Assembly: GCA_019262145.1 (NCBI GenBank)
Contig: CP076745.1
Location: 369,093-433,092, forward strand
DNA: 64,000 nucleotides
Direction: 5' to 3'
Source of the DNA: Candidatus Methanogranum gryphiswaldense
GTDB lineage: Archaea; Thermoplasmatota; Thermoplasmata; Methanomassiliicoccales; Methanomethylophilaceae
Shown: piece after piece, positions 9,131 to 19,489 of the stretch
Layout of the letters: every line of letters begins with the position of its first letter
Position numbering within the stretch: position 1 is the first letter of the stretch
Made by a program: the position numbers and the translations under genes
The notes under the pieces: model-generated
The model's input: only the letters and a program-made list of their open reading frames with translations
Database searches by the model: none
Told to the model about the DNA's origin: nothing

Positions 9131-9553
9131 ATGTCTAAGCCGGCAGCAGAATACGCGGGAATACCTTTACCTGAAGTAGAGGTCTTTTCCAACCGCCTCC
9201 TTTGTGTTGATACCACTGAAAAGGTGCTCAATGCACTCAATGATATCGAGAACATCAGACAAATAAACATGACTGGTGAGAGTCTCCCGAAAAAGATCAA
9301 CAGCGGAGCTAATAAAGGTCTTGACAACAACCATTCCGAGCGCAAGGTAATAAAGGTCGGCGGGCAGGATGTCGAGATCCGTTACTTAGTTGGCGCGTTC
9401 TATATCGAACTTGCCGTGGAGAACGAGGAGCAGTTAGATTCTGCGGTAGAGAAAATAAAGATGGCGGTAGAACCCCATCTTACGTTTGGCTATTCAGTAA
9501 ATGTCGGCAGATATTCGAAATTCAGAGATTCTTTAACAGATTATAAGGAATGA
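9131..9553 (+). CDS. mcrD: MCR operon protein D
   Basis: A 140-residue McrD homologue; McrD is thought to be a chaperone or carrier for MCR or its F430 cofactor and is not in the mature enzyme. Family features include the opening IPLPEVEVFSNRLL, a GESLPKKINSGANKG segment and the SVNVGRYSKFRDSLTDY tail. The ATG at 9131 gives the usual N terminus, while a longer reading would overlap mcrB. No clear ribosome site is visible, so translation is probably coupled to mcrB. Codon use is less biased than in mcrB, G and A, as expected for an accessory protein. Confidence 0.93.
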   Translation: MSKPAAEYAGIPLPEVEVFSNRLLCVDTTEKVLNALNDIENIRQINMTGESLPKKINSGANKGLDNNHSERKVIKVGGQDVEIRYLVGAFYIELAVENEEQLDSAVEKIKMAVEPHLTFGYSVNVGRYSKFRDSLTDYKE

Positions 9554-9558
9554 TTAAT

Positions 9559-10335
9559 ATGGCAGCATACAAAAGACAGTTCTACCCTGGATCATCCACT
9601 CCTGCAAAAAACAGGAGGAGATATATAGATCCCAAGGTCAAGCTGAAAAAACTTCGTGATGTCTCAATGGATGACGTCGTAAGACTCATGGGACACAGGA
9701 ACCCTGGAGAGGACTACAAGTCCATGCACCCTCCGATAGAGGAAGGCAAGGAACCAGATTGTCCTATCAGAAAACTCGTCACACCTATCGAGGGAGCAAA
9801 GCACGGAGACCGTGTCAGGTATATCCAGTTCACTGACTCCGTTTATTTCGCACCCATCTCCCCATACCAGAGGGCATGGATGTACCTGTCCAGGTACAGA
9901 GGAATCGATACCGGAACACTTTCCGGAAGGCAGATCATCGAGATGAGGGAGAGAGACCTTGAGGTCCTCGCCAAAGAAATGATCGACAATGAGACATTCG
10001 ACCCTGCACTCACCGGTATCAGGGGAGCGACCGTTCATGGACACGCATGCCGTCTCGACGAGCACGGCTTGATGTTCGATGCATGGCAGAGATATGTCTG
10101 GGATGACGCAAAGAAAGAAGTCGTCTACGTAAAAGATCAGGTTGCATTGCCTCTCGACAGGAAGATCTATGTCGGAAAGCCCGCATCCATGAGCGATCTG
10201 AAGAAGAGAACAACAATCTTCAGAGCAGATGGCGTAGACATGAGGGACGACAAAGAGGTCACCAAATACGGACTCAGAATACACCTTCTGAGGACACTCG
10301 GCGGTTACCAGCCCTTCAACGTAAAAGGTGAGTAA
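9559..10335 (+). CDS. mcrG: Methyl-coenzyme M reductase subunit gamma
   Basis: Gamma subunit of MCR. The 258-residue product begins [20 protein letters not shown], typical of McrG, and carries [17 protein letters not shown] and [16 protein letters not shown] 9559 is chosen because the ribosome site AAGGA at 9545-9549 is 9 bases away; ATG 9550 overlaps the mcrD stop and is too close to that site. The protein helps to hold F430 and coenzyme B at the subunit interface. mcrA follows after 2 bases. Confidence 0.97.
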   Translation: MAAYKRQFYPGSSTPAKNRRRYIDPKVKLKKLRDVSMDDVVRLMGHRNPGEDYKSMHPPIEEGKEPDCPIRKLVTPIEGAKHGDRVRYIQFTDSVYFAPISPYQRAWMYLSRYRGIDTGTLSGRQIIEMRERDLEVLAKEMIDNETFDPALTGIRGATVHGHACRLDEHGLMFDAWQRYVWDDAKKEVVYVKDQVALPLDRKIYVGKPASMSDLKKRTTIFRADGVDMRDDKEVTKYGLRIHLLRTLGGYQPFNVKGE

Positions 10336-10337
10336 AC

Positions 10338-12002
10338 ATGGCAGCAAAGAAAGATCAGAAACTCTTCATGGATTCAATGAAGAAAAAATTCAAAGAAGAC
10401 CCTACTGACATGGAGACCAAGTACTACTGCTACGGAGGCTGGAAACAGTCGAAGAGCAAGGTCGAGTTCCAGAAGTCAGCCGATGCCATCGCCAAAAAGC
10501 GTGGCATCCCCATGATGAACAGGGACATTGGAGTTCCGCTCGGACAGAGGTCCTGGATGCCTTACCAGCTTTCCCATACAGACATGTATGTCGAGGCTGA
10601 CGATCTGCACTGTGTAAACAACTGTGCAATTCAGCAGGCATGGGACGACATAAGGAGAACAGTCCTCGTCGGACTTGACTCTCCTCACCACACAATCGAG
10701 AAGAGGCTCGGAAAAGAGATTACGCCTGAGACAATCAACGCATATCTCGAGACCGTAAACCACACCATGCCTGGAGGAGCAGTCGTTCAGGAGCACATGG
10801 CTGAGATCAACCCCGCTCTCGTTTGGGATTCATATGTCAAGGTATTCTCCGGAGACGACGAGCTCATTGATGAGATCGACCCCAGGTTCGTCATCGATAT
10901 CAACAAGCTCTTCCCCAAGAACCAGGCAGACCAGTTGAAGAAAGCAGTTGGAAAGACCCTCATGCAGGCAGTCCGTGTACCTACCATCGTTGGAAGGCTC
11001 ATGGATGGAGGAACAGTATCAAGACATGCAGCAATGCAGATCTCGATGGCATTCATCTCCTCGTATAAACTTGCAGCAGGAGAGGCAGCAATTGCAGATT
11101 TCGCATACGCAGCAAAGCACCAGTCCATCAACATGGGAACCATGATGCCTGCAAGGCGTGTAAGAGGACCAAACGAACCCGGCGGTATACCCTTCGGATA
11201 CTTCGCAGACATGTGTCAGTCTGACCGTGTCTACCCTGACGATCCCGGACGTGCAGTTCTTGAGACAGTCGGTCTCGGAGCAGCGGTCTTCGATCAGATC
11301 TACCTCGGCGGATACATGTCCGGCGGTGTTGGATTCACTCAGTATGCATCAGCGACATACACTGATAACATCCTTGAGGACTATGTTTACCACACCATCG
11401 ATGTCATCAAAGACAAATACGGTGGATTCTGCGCAATGAAGCCTGACAACATGGATAAGCTCCTTCAGCTCGGTGACGAGATCAACTCTTACGCACTCGA
11501 GATGTACGAGAGATATCCAGCTGTCATGGAGACCCACTTCGGTGGATCCCAGAGGGCAACTGTTGCAGCAGCAACAACCGGTATCGCAGGCGCAATGGCA
11601 ACAGGAGTTGCCGACTGTGGTCTGAACTGCTGGTACCTCTCCATGTTACAGCACAAGGAGAGAACCGGAAGGCTCGGATTCTATGGATACGATCTGCAGG
11701 ACCAGTGTGGTTCCGCTAACTCCTTCAGCTACAGGTCCGATGAGGGTCTGCCCATGGAGCTCAGGGGACCAAACTACCCCAACTACGCAATGAACGTCGG
11801 TCACCTCTCCGGATACGCTGGTATCCCCAAGGCAGCACATGTTGCCCGTGGAGACGCTTTCACCGCAAGCCCACTCATCCGTGTCGCATTTGCTGACCCA
11901 AGCCTTGTCTTTGACTTCGCTAACGTCACAAAAGAATTCGGACGTGGAGGACTCAGAGAGTTCGTCCCTGCCGGTGAGAGATCCGCCGTCATCAAAGGCT
12001 GA
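10338..12002 (+). CDS. mcrA: Methyl-coenzyme M reductase subunit alpha
   Basis: Catalytic subunit, 554 residues. By comparison with the Methanothermobacter enzyme, the Ni(F430) axial ligand is Gln151 (in AVVQEHM). The usual modification sites are all kept: His261 (AAKHQ, N-methyl), Arg274 (PARRVRG, 5-methyl, the Mmp10 target), Gln405 (GGSQRA, 2-methyl), Gly450 ([12 protein letters not shown], thioglycine, the YcaO target) and Cys457 (S-methyl). Which are actually modified cannot be read from DNA. The start at 10338 follows GGTGAGTAA. The stop overlaps the start of the next small gene, so the two are translated together. Confidence 0.99.
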   Translation: MAAKKDQKLFMDSMKKKFKEDPTDMETKYYCYGGWKQSKSKVEFQKSADAIAKKRGIPMMNRDIGVPLGQRSWMPYQLSHTDMYVEADDLHCVNNCAIQQAWDDIRRTVLVGLDSPHHTIEKRLGKEITPETINAYLETVNHTMPGGAVVQEHMAEINPALVWDSYVKVFSGDDELIDEIDPRFVIDINKLFPKNQADQLKKAVGKTLMQAVRVPTIVGRLMDGGTVSRHAAMQISMAFISSYKLAAGEAAIADFAYAAKHQSINMGTMMPARRVRGPNEPGGIPFGYFADMCQSDRVYPDDPGRAVLETVGLGAAVFDQIYLGGYMSGGVGFTQYASATYTDNILEDYVYHTIDVIKDKYGGFCAMKPDNMDKLLQLGDEINSYALEMYERYPAVMETHFGGSQRATVAAATTGIAGAMATGVADCGLNCWYLSMLQHKERTGRLGFYGYDLQDQCGSANSFSYRSDEGLPMELRGPNYPNYAMNVGHLSGYAGIPKAAHVARGDAFTASPLIRVAFADPSLVFDFANVTKEFGRGGLREFVPAGERSAVIKG

Positions 12003-12295
12003 TGTCTATGATGGAGGGAGACATCCTCAAGTATATGCCGACGTCAACGGTTGGAAAAGTAACGGAGATCAGAAATAGGGACGGAAAGATCTGGGTAAAA
12101 CTGGATTTCACGAATCTATACTATGATGCTTCGTATCTTGTTCCGGCCGATGTATCGGAATACAGGGAAGTCTCCTTCAAAGAGCGTGAAAGATCCTCCG
12201 AGGACTACAAAAAGACTGGCAATTCGCCTCAAGACTCCGATGAAATGGAGAAAGATGTCGACATTGGCGGTTATATGCCGTCCGGTGGTGGATAA
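12002..12295 (+). CDS. Small DUF2098-like protein at the end of the mcr operon
   Basis: A 97-residue protein whose first 60 residues (STVGKVTEIRNRDGKIWVKLDFTNLYYDASYLVPA) look like the DUF2098 family of methanogens, a small SH3-like beta barrel. The last 35 residues are acidic and low-complexity, ending GGYMPSGGG. The ATG overlaps the mcrA stop (TGATG), so it is the fifth gene of the operon and its level should track MCR. The function is unknown. Position and restriction of the family to methanogens suggest a role in MCR assembly or maturation, which is an inference. Confidence 0.75.
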   Translation: MSMMEGDILKYMPTSTVGKVTEIRNRDGKIWVKLDFTNLYYDASYLVPADVSEYREVSFKERERSSEDYKKTGNSPQDSDEMEKDVDIGGYMPSGGG

Positions 12296-12321
12296 GTAAA
12301 CCTTTTAGGAATTCTATTCCA

Positions 12322-12357
12322 GCCCCTCCGCGAGGAGGGGCAAAACCCAATTTTAAA
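12322..12357 (+). terminator. mcr operon terminator
   Basis: GCCCCTCC and GGAGGGGC (12322-12329 with 12334-12341) form an 8-bp GC-rich stem capped by a GCGA tetraloop of the GNRA type. An A/C-rich stretch and TTTT follow. It stands 26 bases after the last stop of the operon. Confidence 0.75.
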
Positions 12358-12424
12358 AAATATAATATTTTATATTCAGTTCATTAAATGTGCATCGGTT
12401 TCCGAGTAAAGAGATCAAAAAAGA

Positions 12425-13633
12425 TCAATTTTGATTCCAAACGCCTTGAATTCTTGCGCCCACGCGGTCCGGATCCATTGTTGTAACTTCTAAGCCAGGT
12501 ACCACTGCTCTTACGCATGGAACATTCACATCATCTCTTGTCAGATCCACAATTGCTACCGTATCGAATCCATTGATCATGAGTCTGTCAAGGACGACCT
12601 CAATATCATCAAGGACGTAAGGTGTTGCCAGATTTGGAATGTCATTCAATCTGATCTTATTTTCGAGATCATGATACCATACGCCATTCAGTTGTTTGAT
12701 CTTATCATATCCTAGGTCGACAGCGGTCTTTTGGAGCTGTGCATTGATCTTCATACCGTGTTTATGTGTGGTCCTGCTTTGAGCAACTTCAGTTATTGCA
12801 CGTACGCATGCGATCTCCGGGTTCAGATGTGTGCCAACACCGATGGTCAACATCTCAGGGTCTTTCGTCCTAATATCATCCGCTGCGGCACCTATCGTAG
12901 GTATCCCAAGATCGCTTGTTAGGTCCTTTAAGTGGATCTTTGTGCCCACAGTTTCGAATTTTTTCAAGAGCTGGCCAGGAATGGAATCTTCTTCAACGAT
13001 GATGTCCGCGTTTGCGATATTCTTATCCTCGGCTATCGACCAGGCATCCCTTTCGATGAGTTCCAAAAGCGAATGCAATATTGCTTCTTCGATCGTGTTT
13101 CCCGTCGCGATGCCGTTCGTATGGTATTTGAAAAGTTGAAGGTCGGTATCGTTGTAATAAGGATAGAACACAGCACATGCTGGTACCCATATGGGACATC
13201 CTCTGAAAAGTTCATAACCTTCAATCCATGCTATTTCCGAATCCAGATAATAGTTCAACACATTGATCGGAAGTATCAGATCTTTTGGATCGATAGTGGT
13301 TCCAACGTCCTTTGCTTGAGCATATGTGCCATAGATCACTTCATCGGTATCGCGTTGTTCTGCACTGTATCTTTCCATTGCTTCCATAAGTCCGGATGCC
13401 AGAGCCTGTTCTTCCGTCGGGCCCTTGCCATTATAGTATTTTCCTGCTGGAGCATTGGGGCGTCCGATCGAATACACTGGGATCCCGATGTTGTCTGTCG
13501 CTGTGATATTCTCAGGTTCCATCATTCCTGCTTTGGAAAGCATAGGCAGGACCTTTTGGATAGTTTCTTCCGGAGGGACCACTCTTATTCCGGTTCCGGG
13601 TGAGTATTTCGGGCAGCGGTTAAGTTGCAACAT
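12425..13633 (-). CDS. ycaO: YcaO-type McrA-glycine thioamidation enzyme (methanogenesis marker 1)
   Basis: The ATP-dependent YcaO cyclodehydratase family activates a peptide amide; the methanogen member is needed to make thioglycine in McrA, usually with TfuA, which is not in this window. The 402 residues include TEEQALASGLMEAMERYSAE, ATGNTIEEAILHSLLELIERDAW and CVRAITEVAQSR, which hold the Glu and Arg residues of the YcaO ATP/Mg site. A TATA-like TTTATTAA lies about 30 bases before the ATG, so the mRNA is nearly leaderless. The gene has its own promoter downstream of the terminator at 13671-13698. It converges on the mcr operon that encodes its substrate. Confidence 0.92.
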   Translation of the reverse strand: MLQLNRCPKYSPGTGIRVVPPEETIQKVLPMLSKAGMMEPENITATDNIGIPVYSIGRPNAPAGKYYNGKGPTEEQALASGLMEAMERYSAEQRDTDEVIYGTYAQAKDVGTTIDPKDLILPINVLNYYLDSEIAWIEGYELFRGCPIWVPACAVFYPYYNDTDLQLFKYHTNGIATGNTIEEAILHSLLELIERDAWSIAEDKNIANADIIVEEDSIPGQLLKKFETVGTKIHLKDLTSDLGIPTIGAAADDIRTKDPEMLTIGVGTHLNPEIACVRAITEVAQSRTTHKHGMKINAQLQKTAVDLGYDKIKQLNGVWYHDLENKIRLNDIPNLATPYVLDDIEVVLDRLMINGFDTVAIVDLTRDDVNVPCVRAVVPGLEVTTMDPDRVGARIQGVWNQN

Positions 13634-13670
13634 AGCGGGCGCGAGATATTATCTATTGTTAATAAATTAT

Positions 13671-13698
13671 GGCACGAGCATCATTTCGTGCTCGTGCC
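13671..13698 (-). terminator. Terminator hairpin downstream of the 13705 gene
   Basis: A perfect 10-bp stem GGCACGAGCA / TGCTCGTGCC (13671-13680 with 13689-13698) encloses an 8-base loop. On the minus strand it follows the stop at 13705 and is itself followed by ATAATTTATT. It separates the upstream minus-strand genes from ycaO. Confidence 0.7.
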
Positions 13699-13704
13699 GT
13701 TATT

Positions 13705-14259
13705 TCATGACTTTATTCTGTTGAATCCGATAAGTACTGATGCCAGTTTTGAGTCATCATTATATTTCATGTATTTTCTCATCATGAGGTCGCAAGTAGG
13801 TGCGGGGCTGCATGAGATCACATCTTTACATCCGTTGCTCTCATTGAGTTCCGGGAAAGGTACGGGTGGCATGATAAAGTGTTCACCGCCCTTCACTTTG
13901 ATCTTTGGGAACAATACAAAGGCATCCGATAGCCAGACCACGTCATCCCTGCTCATGTACTCTTTGGCAGTCCAGGGGAAAACCTCCACGCCCATGACCT
14001 CTCCCTCTCCGGAGAGCAGTATGACCGTAGGTTCGGGCGGAGGCCTGAATCGGGGGTCTTTGATTATACATATCACGGATTCGCGTTCGAGTGCCTGGGC
14101 GAAACCCTGGTTATCAACGGTTATATCGCCGGCGGCACGGACTTTGGTCTCTTCTTCGCGCATCTGTCCAAGAATGGTCTTGTCAAGGTAGAACGCATGG
14201 ACGACACCACGCATTTTGCGTACTATCTCCAATGGTTTGTCTACGACTTCCTCTGTCAT
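13705..14259 (-). CDS. Uncharacterised protein of a methanogenesis island
   Basis: I do not recognise this 184-residue protein. It has no membrane segment or signal peptide. The middle (SVICIIKDPRFRPPPEPTV) and the stretch GEHFIMPPVPFPEL are proline-rich, and the C-terminal third has three Cys (SNGCKDVISCSPAPTC) that could bind a metal. A TATA box TTTATAT at about 14282-14288 stands 26 bases before the ATG, so the mRNA should be leaderless. The setting between ycaO and other methanogen-type genes suggests a link to MCR maturation or its control, which is an inference from position only. Confidence 0.65.
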   Translation of the reverse strand: MTEEVVDKPLEIVRKMRGVVHAFYLDKTILGQMREEETKVRAAGDITVDNQGFAQALERESVICIIKDPRFRPPPEPTVILLSGEGEVMGVEVFPWTAKEYMSRDDVVWLSDAFVLFPKIKVKGGEHFIMPPVPFPELNESNGCKDVISCSPAPTCDLMMRKYMKYNDDSKLASVLIGFNRIKS

Positions 14260-14311
14260 AAATGTACGAATCTGTTCGGGAATATAAACGTATAACGTAG
14301 ATGCTGAATCA

Positions 14312-14635
14312 TCACTCGATGGTTATCGTCACATTCTTCTTCAGACCGAGTCCTCCGGCAACTTCCAGTGCTTTTACGATAGCACAAGGCACGGGGCAGG
14401 CGAGGTGCGCGATTGTATCGTTCGCGGCTTTGTAGATCTCGGAATCAAGGTAATGGCTTCCGACCTCGCTATATGGTGAGATCGGCGGAAGTTTCTCTGC
14501 CAATTTCTTGACGCTCTTGCAGTCGCTCTGTATATCGAATGTCACATTCATATCGTCGTCCATTTTGGCGACAATAACGGTCTTCATCTTACAGACCCCG
14601 GGGTCCACTGTTACTTTGCATGTTCCATCCATCAT
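14312..14635 (-). CDS. Small Cys-containing protein, paralogue of the product at 40167
   Basis: A 107-residue protein that aligns over its length with the product of 40167-40505. Shared points are an N-terminal VCK/TCN cysteine, the SDC-x-x-V-K core followed by AEKL, and a CPVPC / PCLTP motif. The three shared cysteine positions suggest a metal or Fe-S site. The family may be the one catalogued as DUF6951, but I could not check the name. The ATG overlaps the stop of the upstream DUF4443-like gene (ATGA type), so the two are translationally coupled. Confidence 0.65.
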   Translation of the reverse strand: MMDGTCKVTVDPGVCKMKTVIVAKMDDDMNVTFDIQSDCKSVKKLAEKLPPISPYSEVGSHYLDSEIYKAANDTIAHLACPVPCAIVKALEVAGGLGLKKNVTITIE

Positions 14636-15588
14636 TCATCACTTCTTAGACGTATCAGGTTGTTTACGCCAGCCATGGACCTGATATCCACGACGCCGAT
14701 CGCGGCGATCACCTTATTGTCAAGTTCTATTGGTGTTACAATGACCTTGATCCCTTTGTATGGTCCAGACGTAGCAATCTTACGTATCGTCGTACCGACA
14801 TTTATGACCTCCTCAAGTACAGCACCTGTATAGGCGTTGTCGATGACCATACCGGATTCGATCCTTATTCCTAAATTATCTCTGCTCTTTGCACAGACTG
14901 GAAGTCCTCCCACAAGGTCATGTATTGCGAAGGCTAATGAAAGTAGCTCATTTCCCGTGCTTCTTTCTGTCAGCATGCCTTCCAGGTCACGGTTTATATG
15001 TAGACCACCTAAAAGTTCAAGGCCGGACGTGATGGCGCCCAGTTCAGCAGTTCTATAATCGTCTGCTGTGCCTATTATTATGACATCATCATTTCTAATG
15101 ATGAACTTCTCTTTTATCTTGGATTCTATTTTGGGATCTACGCGATATTCTGAGCCAGGGAATATTATGGTCCCTTCACTGCATATCAACGTGGTTGCTC
15201 CAATGGCTCCTGCTTTTATGGCGTTGTCCCTCTCTTCGCATCCGTATTTCACTTTGGAAGCAATCGCCGGTATACGGATCACGCAGTCAGCCTTTCCAAT
15301 TGTAAGCTCACCCATATCCAATGCCTGCAATTCCATGTAGGCGGAGTTCCAGCAGTTTCTCCCCTCAGGGGTCATCATTACCCCGTTCTTGTTGATCACG
15401 ATAAGTCCGTTGTCTTGCAGTAGGTTAAGGATAGTTCTTGTGCTTCCTTCTCCAATGCTGAGCATGGTAGCCAGTTTCTTTCTTCCGACAGGACTGTTCT
15501 CGTTGAGGCAATACAGTGTTTTCCAGATGTGATAGTCTCTGAACTTGGGTATCGGTCCGCCAAGTCTAGGGCCGCGTTGCAAAGTCAT
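14632..15588 (-). CDS. wHTH/DUF4443 protein fused to a DUF2111-like domain
   Basis: A 318-residue putative regulator. Residues 1-75 form a winged helix (FRDYHIWKTLYCL, GRKKLATMLSIGEGSTRTILNLLQDNGLIVINKNG), a middle part reads like DUF4443, and from about residue 215 a DUF2111-like domain follows (LAFAIHDLVGGLPVCAKSRDNLGIRIESG then GPYKGIKVIVTPI and IAAIGVVD), which is a methanogen family. ATG 15588 is chosen because the TATA box at about 15611-15619 places the transcription start on it; ATG 15609 would fall too close to that box. The fusion suggests a DNA-binding sensor. It is divergent from the A2-mcrC-mmp operon and could regulate it. Confidence 0.7.
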   Translation of the reverse strand: MTLQRGPRLGGPIPKFRDYHIWKTLYCLNENSPVGRKKLATMLSIGEGSTRTILNLLQDNGLIVINKNGVMMTPEGRNCWNSAYMELQALDMGELTIGKADCVIRIPAIASKVKYGCEERDNAIKAGAIGATTLICSEGTIIFPGSEYRVDPKIESKIKEKFIIRNDDVIIIGTADDYRTAELGAITSGLELLGGLHINRDLEGMLTERSTGNELLSLAFAIHDLVGGLPVCAKSRDNLGIRIESGMVIDNAYTGAVLEEVINVGTTIRKIATSGPYKGIKVIVTPIELDNKVIAAIGVVDIRSMAGVNNLIRLRSDE

Positions 15589-15747
15589 GTGGATGCACAG
15601 TCCATCCATCCATATAAAATTAATGTGTGTTTATGGTTTTTTTGTATAATAAAAACATAACTGATTTTATGGTATTTAACCACCGTTAAGTAGATTTTTA
15701 ATAGCGATTCCTACTGTTTTATATCTTAGTAAAGGCTCACACGCACC

Positions 15748-17361
15748 ATGGCAAAGACGGTCGATCTTCTGGTAATCGAGAACGTAACGAAAAAATTCGA
15801 CGGCAGAACTGTCCTTAACAATGTCAGTGCGAAAATAACTACAAGCTCCATTCTCGGCCTTATCGGAAAAAGTGCGGCTGGAAAGAGTGTTTTGATCTAT
15901 ATGCTCAGAGGCAGTGAGGAATATAGGCCCGATTCAGGACGTGTTCTCTACAACGTCAATGTATGTTCGAAATGCGGTAATGTCGATCTTCCGTATCCTG
16001 GTGTAAAATGCACAAGATGCGGATGTGATACCAAGACTCAAATGGTGGACTATTGGACCCTCAAAGAATTCGATCCACTCAGACAGGAGATAAGGGGACG
16101 CATATCAATCATGCTTCAGAGGACATTCTCTTTATTTGGTGACAGAACCGTCGTTGAGAATGTGCTTGAAGCGATTCCTGAGAACAGTCCAAAACGTGTG
16201 GAGAGGGCGATCGAATTATTGGAATTCGTCAATATGACACATAGGACGACCCACATTGCAAGAGACCTTTCTGGAGGGGAGAAACAGAGGGTCGTAATGG
16301 CGAGACAGCTTGCCAAAGACCCGTTGTTCTTCCTTGCCGATGAACCCACCGGTACTCTTGACCCGAATACGGCAAAATTGGTACACAAGAGACTTGTGGA
16401 ATATGTCAAGGACAAAGGGATATGCATGGTATTCACATCTCACTGGCCAGAGGCCATCGAGGAAATGGCGGATTATGCGATATGGCTTGATTCCGGTAAT
16501 GTGGTCGGAGAAGGCAAACCAAGGGCCATATGCGAGAAATTCATGGAGGAGTACCATTTCGAGAAAGGCGAGTCACATGAGGTCGGAGAGCCGATCATCG
16601 AATTGAAGGATGCTGAGAAGCATTTCTTCTCCGTGATCAGAGGAGTGGTCAAGGCCGTTGATGGTATAACATTCGATATCAAGGAGGATGAGGTGTTCGC
16701 CATAATCGGAACATCTGGAGCTGGGAAGACGACAACCTCCAGGATGATCGCAGGGATGTCCACGGCAACGAAAGGCTCTGTAAAGGTCAGAGTGGGAGAA
16801 GATTGGGTCAACATGTCCGAGGAAGGATATGCTGGGAAAGGAAGGGCCACACCATACATCGGTGTACTTCACCAAGAATATACCCTGTACCCTTTCGATA
16901 CGATACTTCAGAATCTTTCCACATGCATCGGTATGAAAATGCCTGCAGAACTTGCAAAGATGAAAGCCATACAGGTACTTTTGAGTGTTGGATTCCCGAA
17001 GAAGGATGTGGAGAAGATATTGTACGCATATCCTGACACCCTGAGTGTGGGCGAATGTCAGAGGATAGCTTTTGCTCAGGTCCTGATAAAGGAGCCCCGT
17101 ATAGTGATATTGGACGAACCGACAGGGACCATGGACCCGATCACGAAGACGATAATTGCCAAGTCTGTGCTGAAAGCAAGAGAGACATTGGGTGAGACAT
17201 TCGTCGTGGTAAGTCACGATATGGACTTTATTTTGAACTGTTGTGACCGTGTAGCCTTCATGAAAAACGGAAAGGTCGCAGCCATCGGAAAGCCAGAGGA
17301 TATAATCAAGCAGTTCGATATGGATGAGGAACTGAGTGAGCCGGAAGGTGAAACCGAGTGA
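15748..17361 (+). CDS. atwA: MCR component A2, double ABC ATPase
   Basis: Component A2 drives ATP-dependent reductive activation of MCR. The 537 residues hold two ABC domains. The first has Walker A GKSAAGKS near residue 40, an inserted CSKCG...CTRCGC zinc knuckle near 75-95, signature LSGGEKQR and Walker [10 protein letters not shown]. The second has Walker A GTSGAGKT near 330, signature LSVGECQR and Walker [10 protein letters not shown]. All nucleotide-site motifs are intact. A TATA box at about 15716-15724 makes the mRNA nearly leaderless. It is first of nine genes with overlaps or very short gaps; mcrC overlaps by 4 bases. Confidence 0.96.
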   Translation: MAKTVDLLVIENVTKKFDGRTVLNNVSAKITTSSILGLIGKSAAGKSVLIYMLRGSEEYRPDSGRVLYNVNVCSKCGNVDLPYPGVKCTRCGCDTKTQMVDYWTLKEFDPLRQEIRGRISIMLQRTFSLFGDRTVVENVLEAIPENSPKRVERAIELLEFVNMTHRTTHIARDLSGGEKQRVVMARQLAKDPLFFLADEPTGTLDPNTAKLVHKRLVEYVKDKGICMVFTSHWPEAIEEMADYAIWLDSGNVVGEGKPRAICEKFMEEYHFEKGESHEVGEPIIELKDAEKHFFSVIRGVVKAVDGITFDIKEDEVFAIIGTSGAGKTTTSRMIAGMSTATKGSVKVRVGEDWVNMSEEGYAGKGRATPYIGVLHQEYTLYPFDTILQNLSTCIGMKMPAELAKMKAIQVLLSVGFPKKDVEKILYAYPDTLSVGECQRIAFAQVLIKEPRIVILDEPTGTMDPITKTIIAKSVLKARETLGETFVVVSHDMDFILNCCDRVAFMKNGKVAAIGKPEDIIKQFDMDEELSEPEGETE

Positions 17362-17975
17362 AGCAACAGATTGGAAGGCATCTAAGTTTTGTTGAATGTA
17401 GGGAGTCCATGGGACTCGGTGTAGGTGGAGGTCTGGCGCAGAGAGCGACCATTTCAGAAAGCGGTCGTGATGTCGTGGTCATAGCCATGGGTCCTGGGAG
17501 AAGGCACATAACCAAACCGGTATGTGAGATAACCTATGCGCTCAGGGAAGAGGGGATCGACACGAGCGTATTGGTCGTCAATGCTGGATCAGGCGTACCA
17601 GCCGATGCTCCAGATGTTACTACTGGAACAAATTTTGGGTTGGACCCCATCGAGGTGGAAAGGATACAGCAGTACAAGCTCGCATTGATACACCTTGGAA
17701 ATGTCCGCCTTCACATAGTATACAAGGCAAGATTGATACTCAGGAATGTCAACATACCTGCAGTCATCGTATCTCAGTGTCCAGTCGATTACGAGGATTT
17801 TGCTGCGATAGGCGTCAAAACATCCGTGGTTATGCCTTCTGATGAGAATATCAACACAAAAGGAGAGATAGTTGACATCGTCACCGGGGTTATCAGGGGA
17901 GTAACATGCCCCCAGGATAAGCTGGATGAGGTGGTTTCAAAGATACAGGCGCATCTGCCGAATAAGGGGGCATGA
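17358..17975 (+). CDS. mcrC: McrC, MCR activation protein
   Basis: A 205-residue McrC with the family core [54 protein letters not shown] and [13 protein letters not shown]. McrC was named from its place in the mcr operons of other methanogens and belongs to the ATP-dependent activation complex. Here it lies beside atwA instead of in mcrBDGA. Translation appears to start at GTG 17358, overlapping the atwA stop by 4 bases. It shares a core with mmp7 at the other end of the operon, so the two are probably distant paralogues. Confidence 0.93.
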   Translation: MKQQIGRHLSFVECRESMGLGVGGGLAQRATISESGRDVVVIAMGPGRRHITKPVCEITYALREEGIDTSVLVVNAGSGVPADAPDVTTGTNFGLDPIEVERIQQYKLALIHLGNVRLHIVYKARLILRNVNIPAVIVSQCPVDYEDFAAIGVKTSVVMPSDENINTKGEIVDIVTGVIRGVTCPQDKLDEVVSKIQAHLPNKGA

Positions 17976-19489
17976 CATTGAAGGTCATAGTCAACGGAAA
18001 AGAGAAGAATTTGAAATCCGGGGCTAAGTTAAAGGATGCCATATCAAAGGAACCTTATGTGAAGGATTCGTTGATCTCCATTCATCTTTCGACAGATAAA
18101 CTCGTTAAAGATACCAACGATTTCGAACTTGTGATGTCGTCTGGCGTGATGGTACTGCATTTGGATGATAGCGATGACGCCAAACTTTGGAAGTCGATAA
18201 CAAACAAGATAATAGGGGTCACATCGAGATGGGTGACCAATGAGATAGTGGCGTTCGGGTCCTTTCCAACCGACATAGTTACAGATAGAACGGAGAGAAA
18301 GTACGAACCCTTCGAATGTTTCTTTTCTCTGGGCGGATTCGATAATCAAACCACATACATCATGATAGCAAGGAAGGATCATTACAGATCCTACGGGGCA
18401 GGTACAGGAAGGATCGGCAAGATCACTGTTGGAAGACATCTTCTGGGCTTGTTGAAGGAAGGAGAGGAGATAAAGGAGATACGTCCACTGATGTCTGAGA
18501 CCAGTAGTGAGAATGTAGTGATCACCAAGGACCTTGAATATCCATTAGAGGAGAATAACAGGATAGAGACATGTGTCAATGTTGTTCTGGATCAACACTC
18601 GCATGCATCATCTGAGCAAATACTCATAATAGGTTCCAAAGGTTACATCAATGTAAGTGAAAGCACCGGAAGTTTTCTTGGATGCAGGGACGACATGGAC
18701 GTTCAGATCCCGGATGAGAAGCATCAGATAAGGGAAAGAGGGACGGTCGCTGTCAGGACATCAGGGAACGGAGAAGGGCATGTTCTATTCTACAGAGAGA
18801 CTAGACAGATCACACAGGCCCATAACTATGCAGGGCATGTCGATAGAGGTCTGGCATTGATAATGCGTGCCGGAAAGGATGAGAAAGTATCGATCACCAC
18901 CGAGCCTGCACGTGTATTGTCCGTCGGGATGACCCAGGCAAAGGGGGAAGAATTCCTTTCACAATTCAATATCAAACAGAAAAGGACAGGCGATCTGTCC
19001 GATGAAGCCATCATAGCAGAACAGAAACCAGAGATGACCATGGAGGCTCTAGAGAAAGGAGAGGTGGAGACCTTTGCGGTTCCAAGGGATAAGGTCTTTA
19101 AGATCTCGATCAACGATGGCGATCCCCTAACTTCTCATTATTTCAGAAAAGTGACAGGCCTGAGTCATAAGTCCGTGGGTCTGTTGAAGGTGCAGTTTAC
19201 TTTCCCAGGTATGCCGATGGTGACATTCTATGGTGATGAGGTAAGGGCCATGAGCCTTTATCCTCAGGACCCCTTCAAGAAATGCAAGAAAGGAGACATA
19301 GGTGTGACCAATCAGTCCAGACCGCATCATGGTCTCATGGGCATAAGGCTTCAGGACAGCAAGGAGTATGGGCCGTCCGGAGAGGAGCCGTACGGAACAA
19401 ACATGATCGGCAGATTCCTTGACGATGTCAAGAAATTAGAGGAACTCGACGAAGAGGATACCATATACGTAACGGAGGAGAAGATATGA
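17972..19489 (+). CDS. mmp3: Methanogenesis marker protein 3
   Basis: The 505 residues match the usual mmp3 length. It opens with a ubiquitin-like [22 protein letters not shown], continues through a [22 protein letters not shown] region and ends with a domain containing [29 protein letters not shown] split by short loops. Mmp3 has been reported as a part of the MCR activation complex with McrC, Mmp7, Mmp17 and A2. The ATG overlaps the mcrC stop by 4 bases. Confidence 0.9.
   Translation: MTLKVIVNGKEKNLKSGAKLKDAISKEPYVKDSLISIHLSTDKLVKDTNDFELVMSSGVMVLHLDDSDDAKLWKSITNKIIGVTSRWVTNEIVAFGSFPTDIVTDRTERKYEPFECFFSLGGFDNQTTYIMIARKDHYRSYGAGTGRIGKITVGRHLLGLLKEGEEIKEIRPLMSETSSENVVITKDLEYPLEENNRIETCVNVVLDQHSHASSEQILIIGSKGYINVSESTGSFLGCRDDMDVQIPDEKHQIRERGTVAVRTSGNGEGHVLFYRETRQITQAHNYAGHVDRGLALIMRAGKDEKVSITTEPARVLSVGMTQAKGEEFLSQFNIKQKRTGDLSDEAIIAEQKPEMTMEALEKGEVETFAVPRDKVFKISINDGDPLTSHYFRKVTGLSHKSVGLLKVQFTFPGMPMVTFYGDEVRAMSLYPQDPFKKCKKGDIGVTNQSRPHHGLMGIRLQDSKEYGPSGEEPYGTNMIGRFLDDVKKLEELDEEDTIYVTEEKI

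Noticed and set aside
9664-10347. Long open frame of 227 codons on the minus strand of mcrG
   Set aside because: It is antisense to a gene with strong codon bias; its product is rich in Cys, His and Leu as such mirror frames usually are, with no domain or ribosome site.
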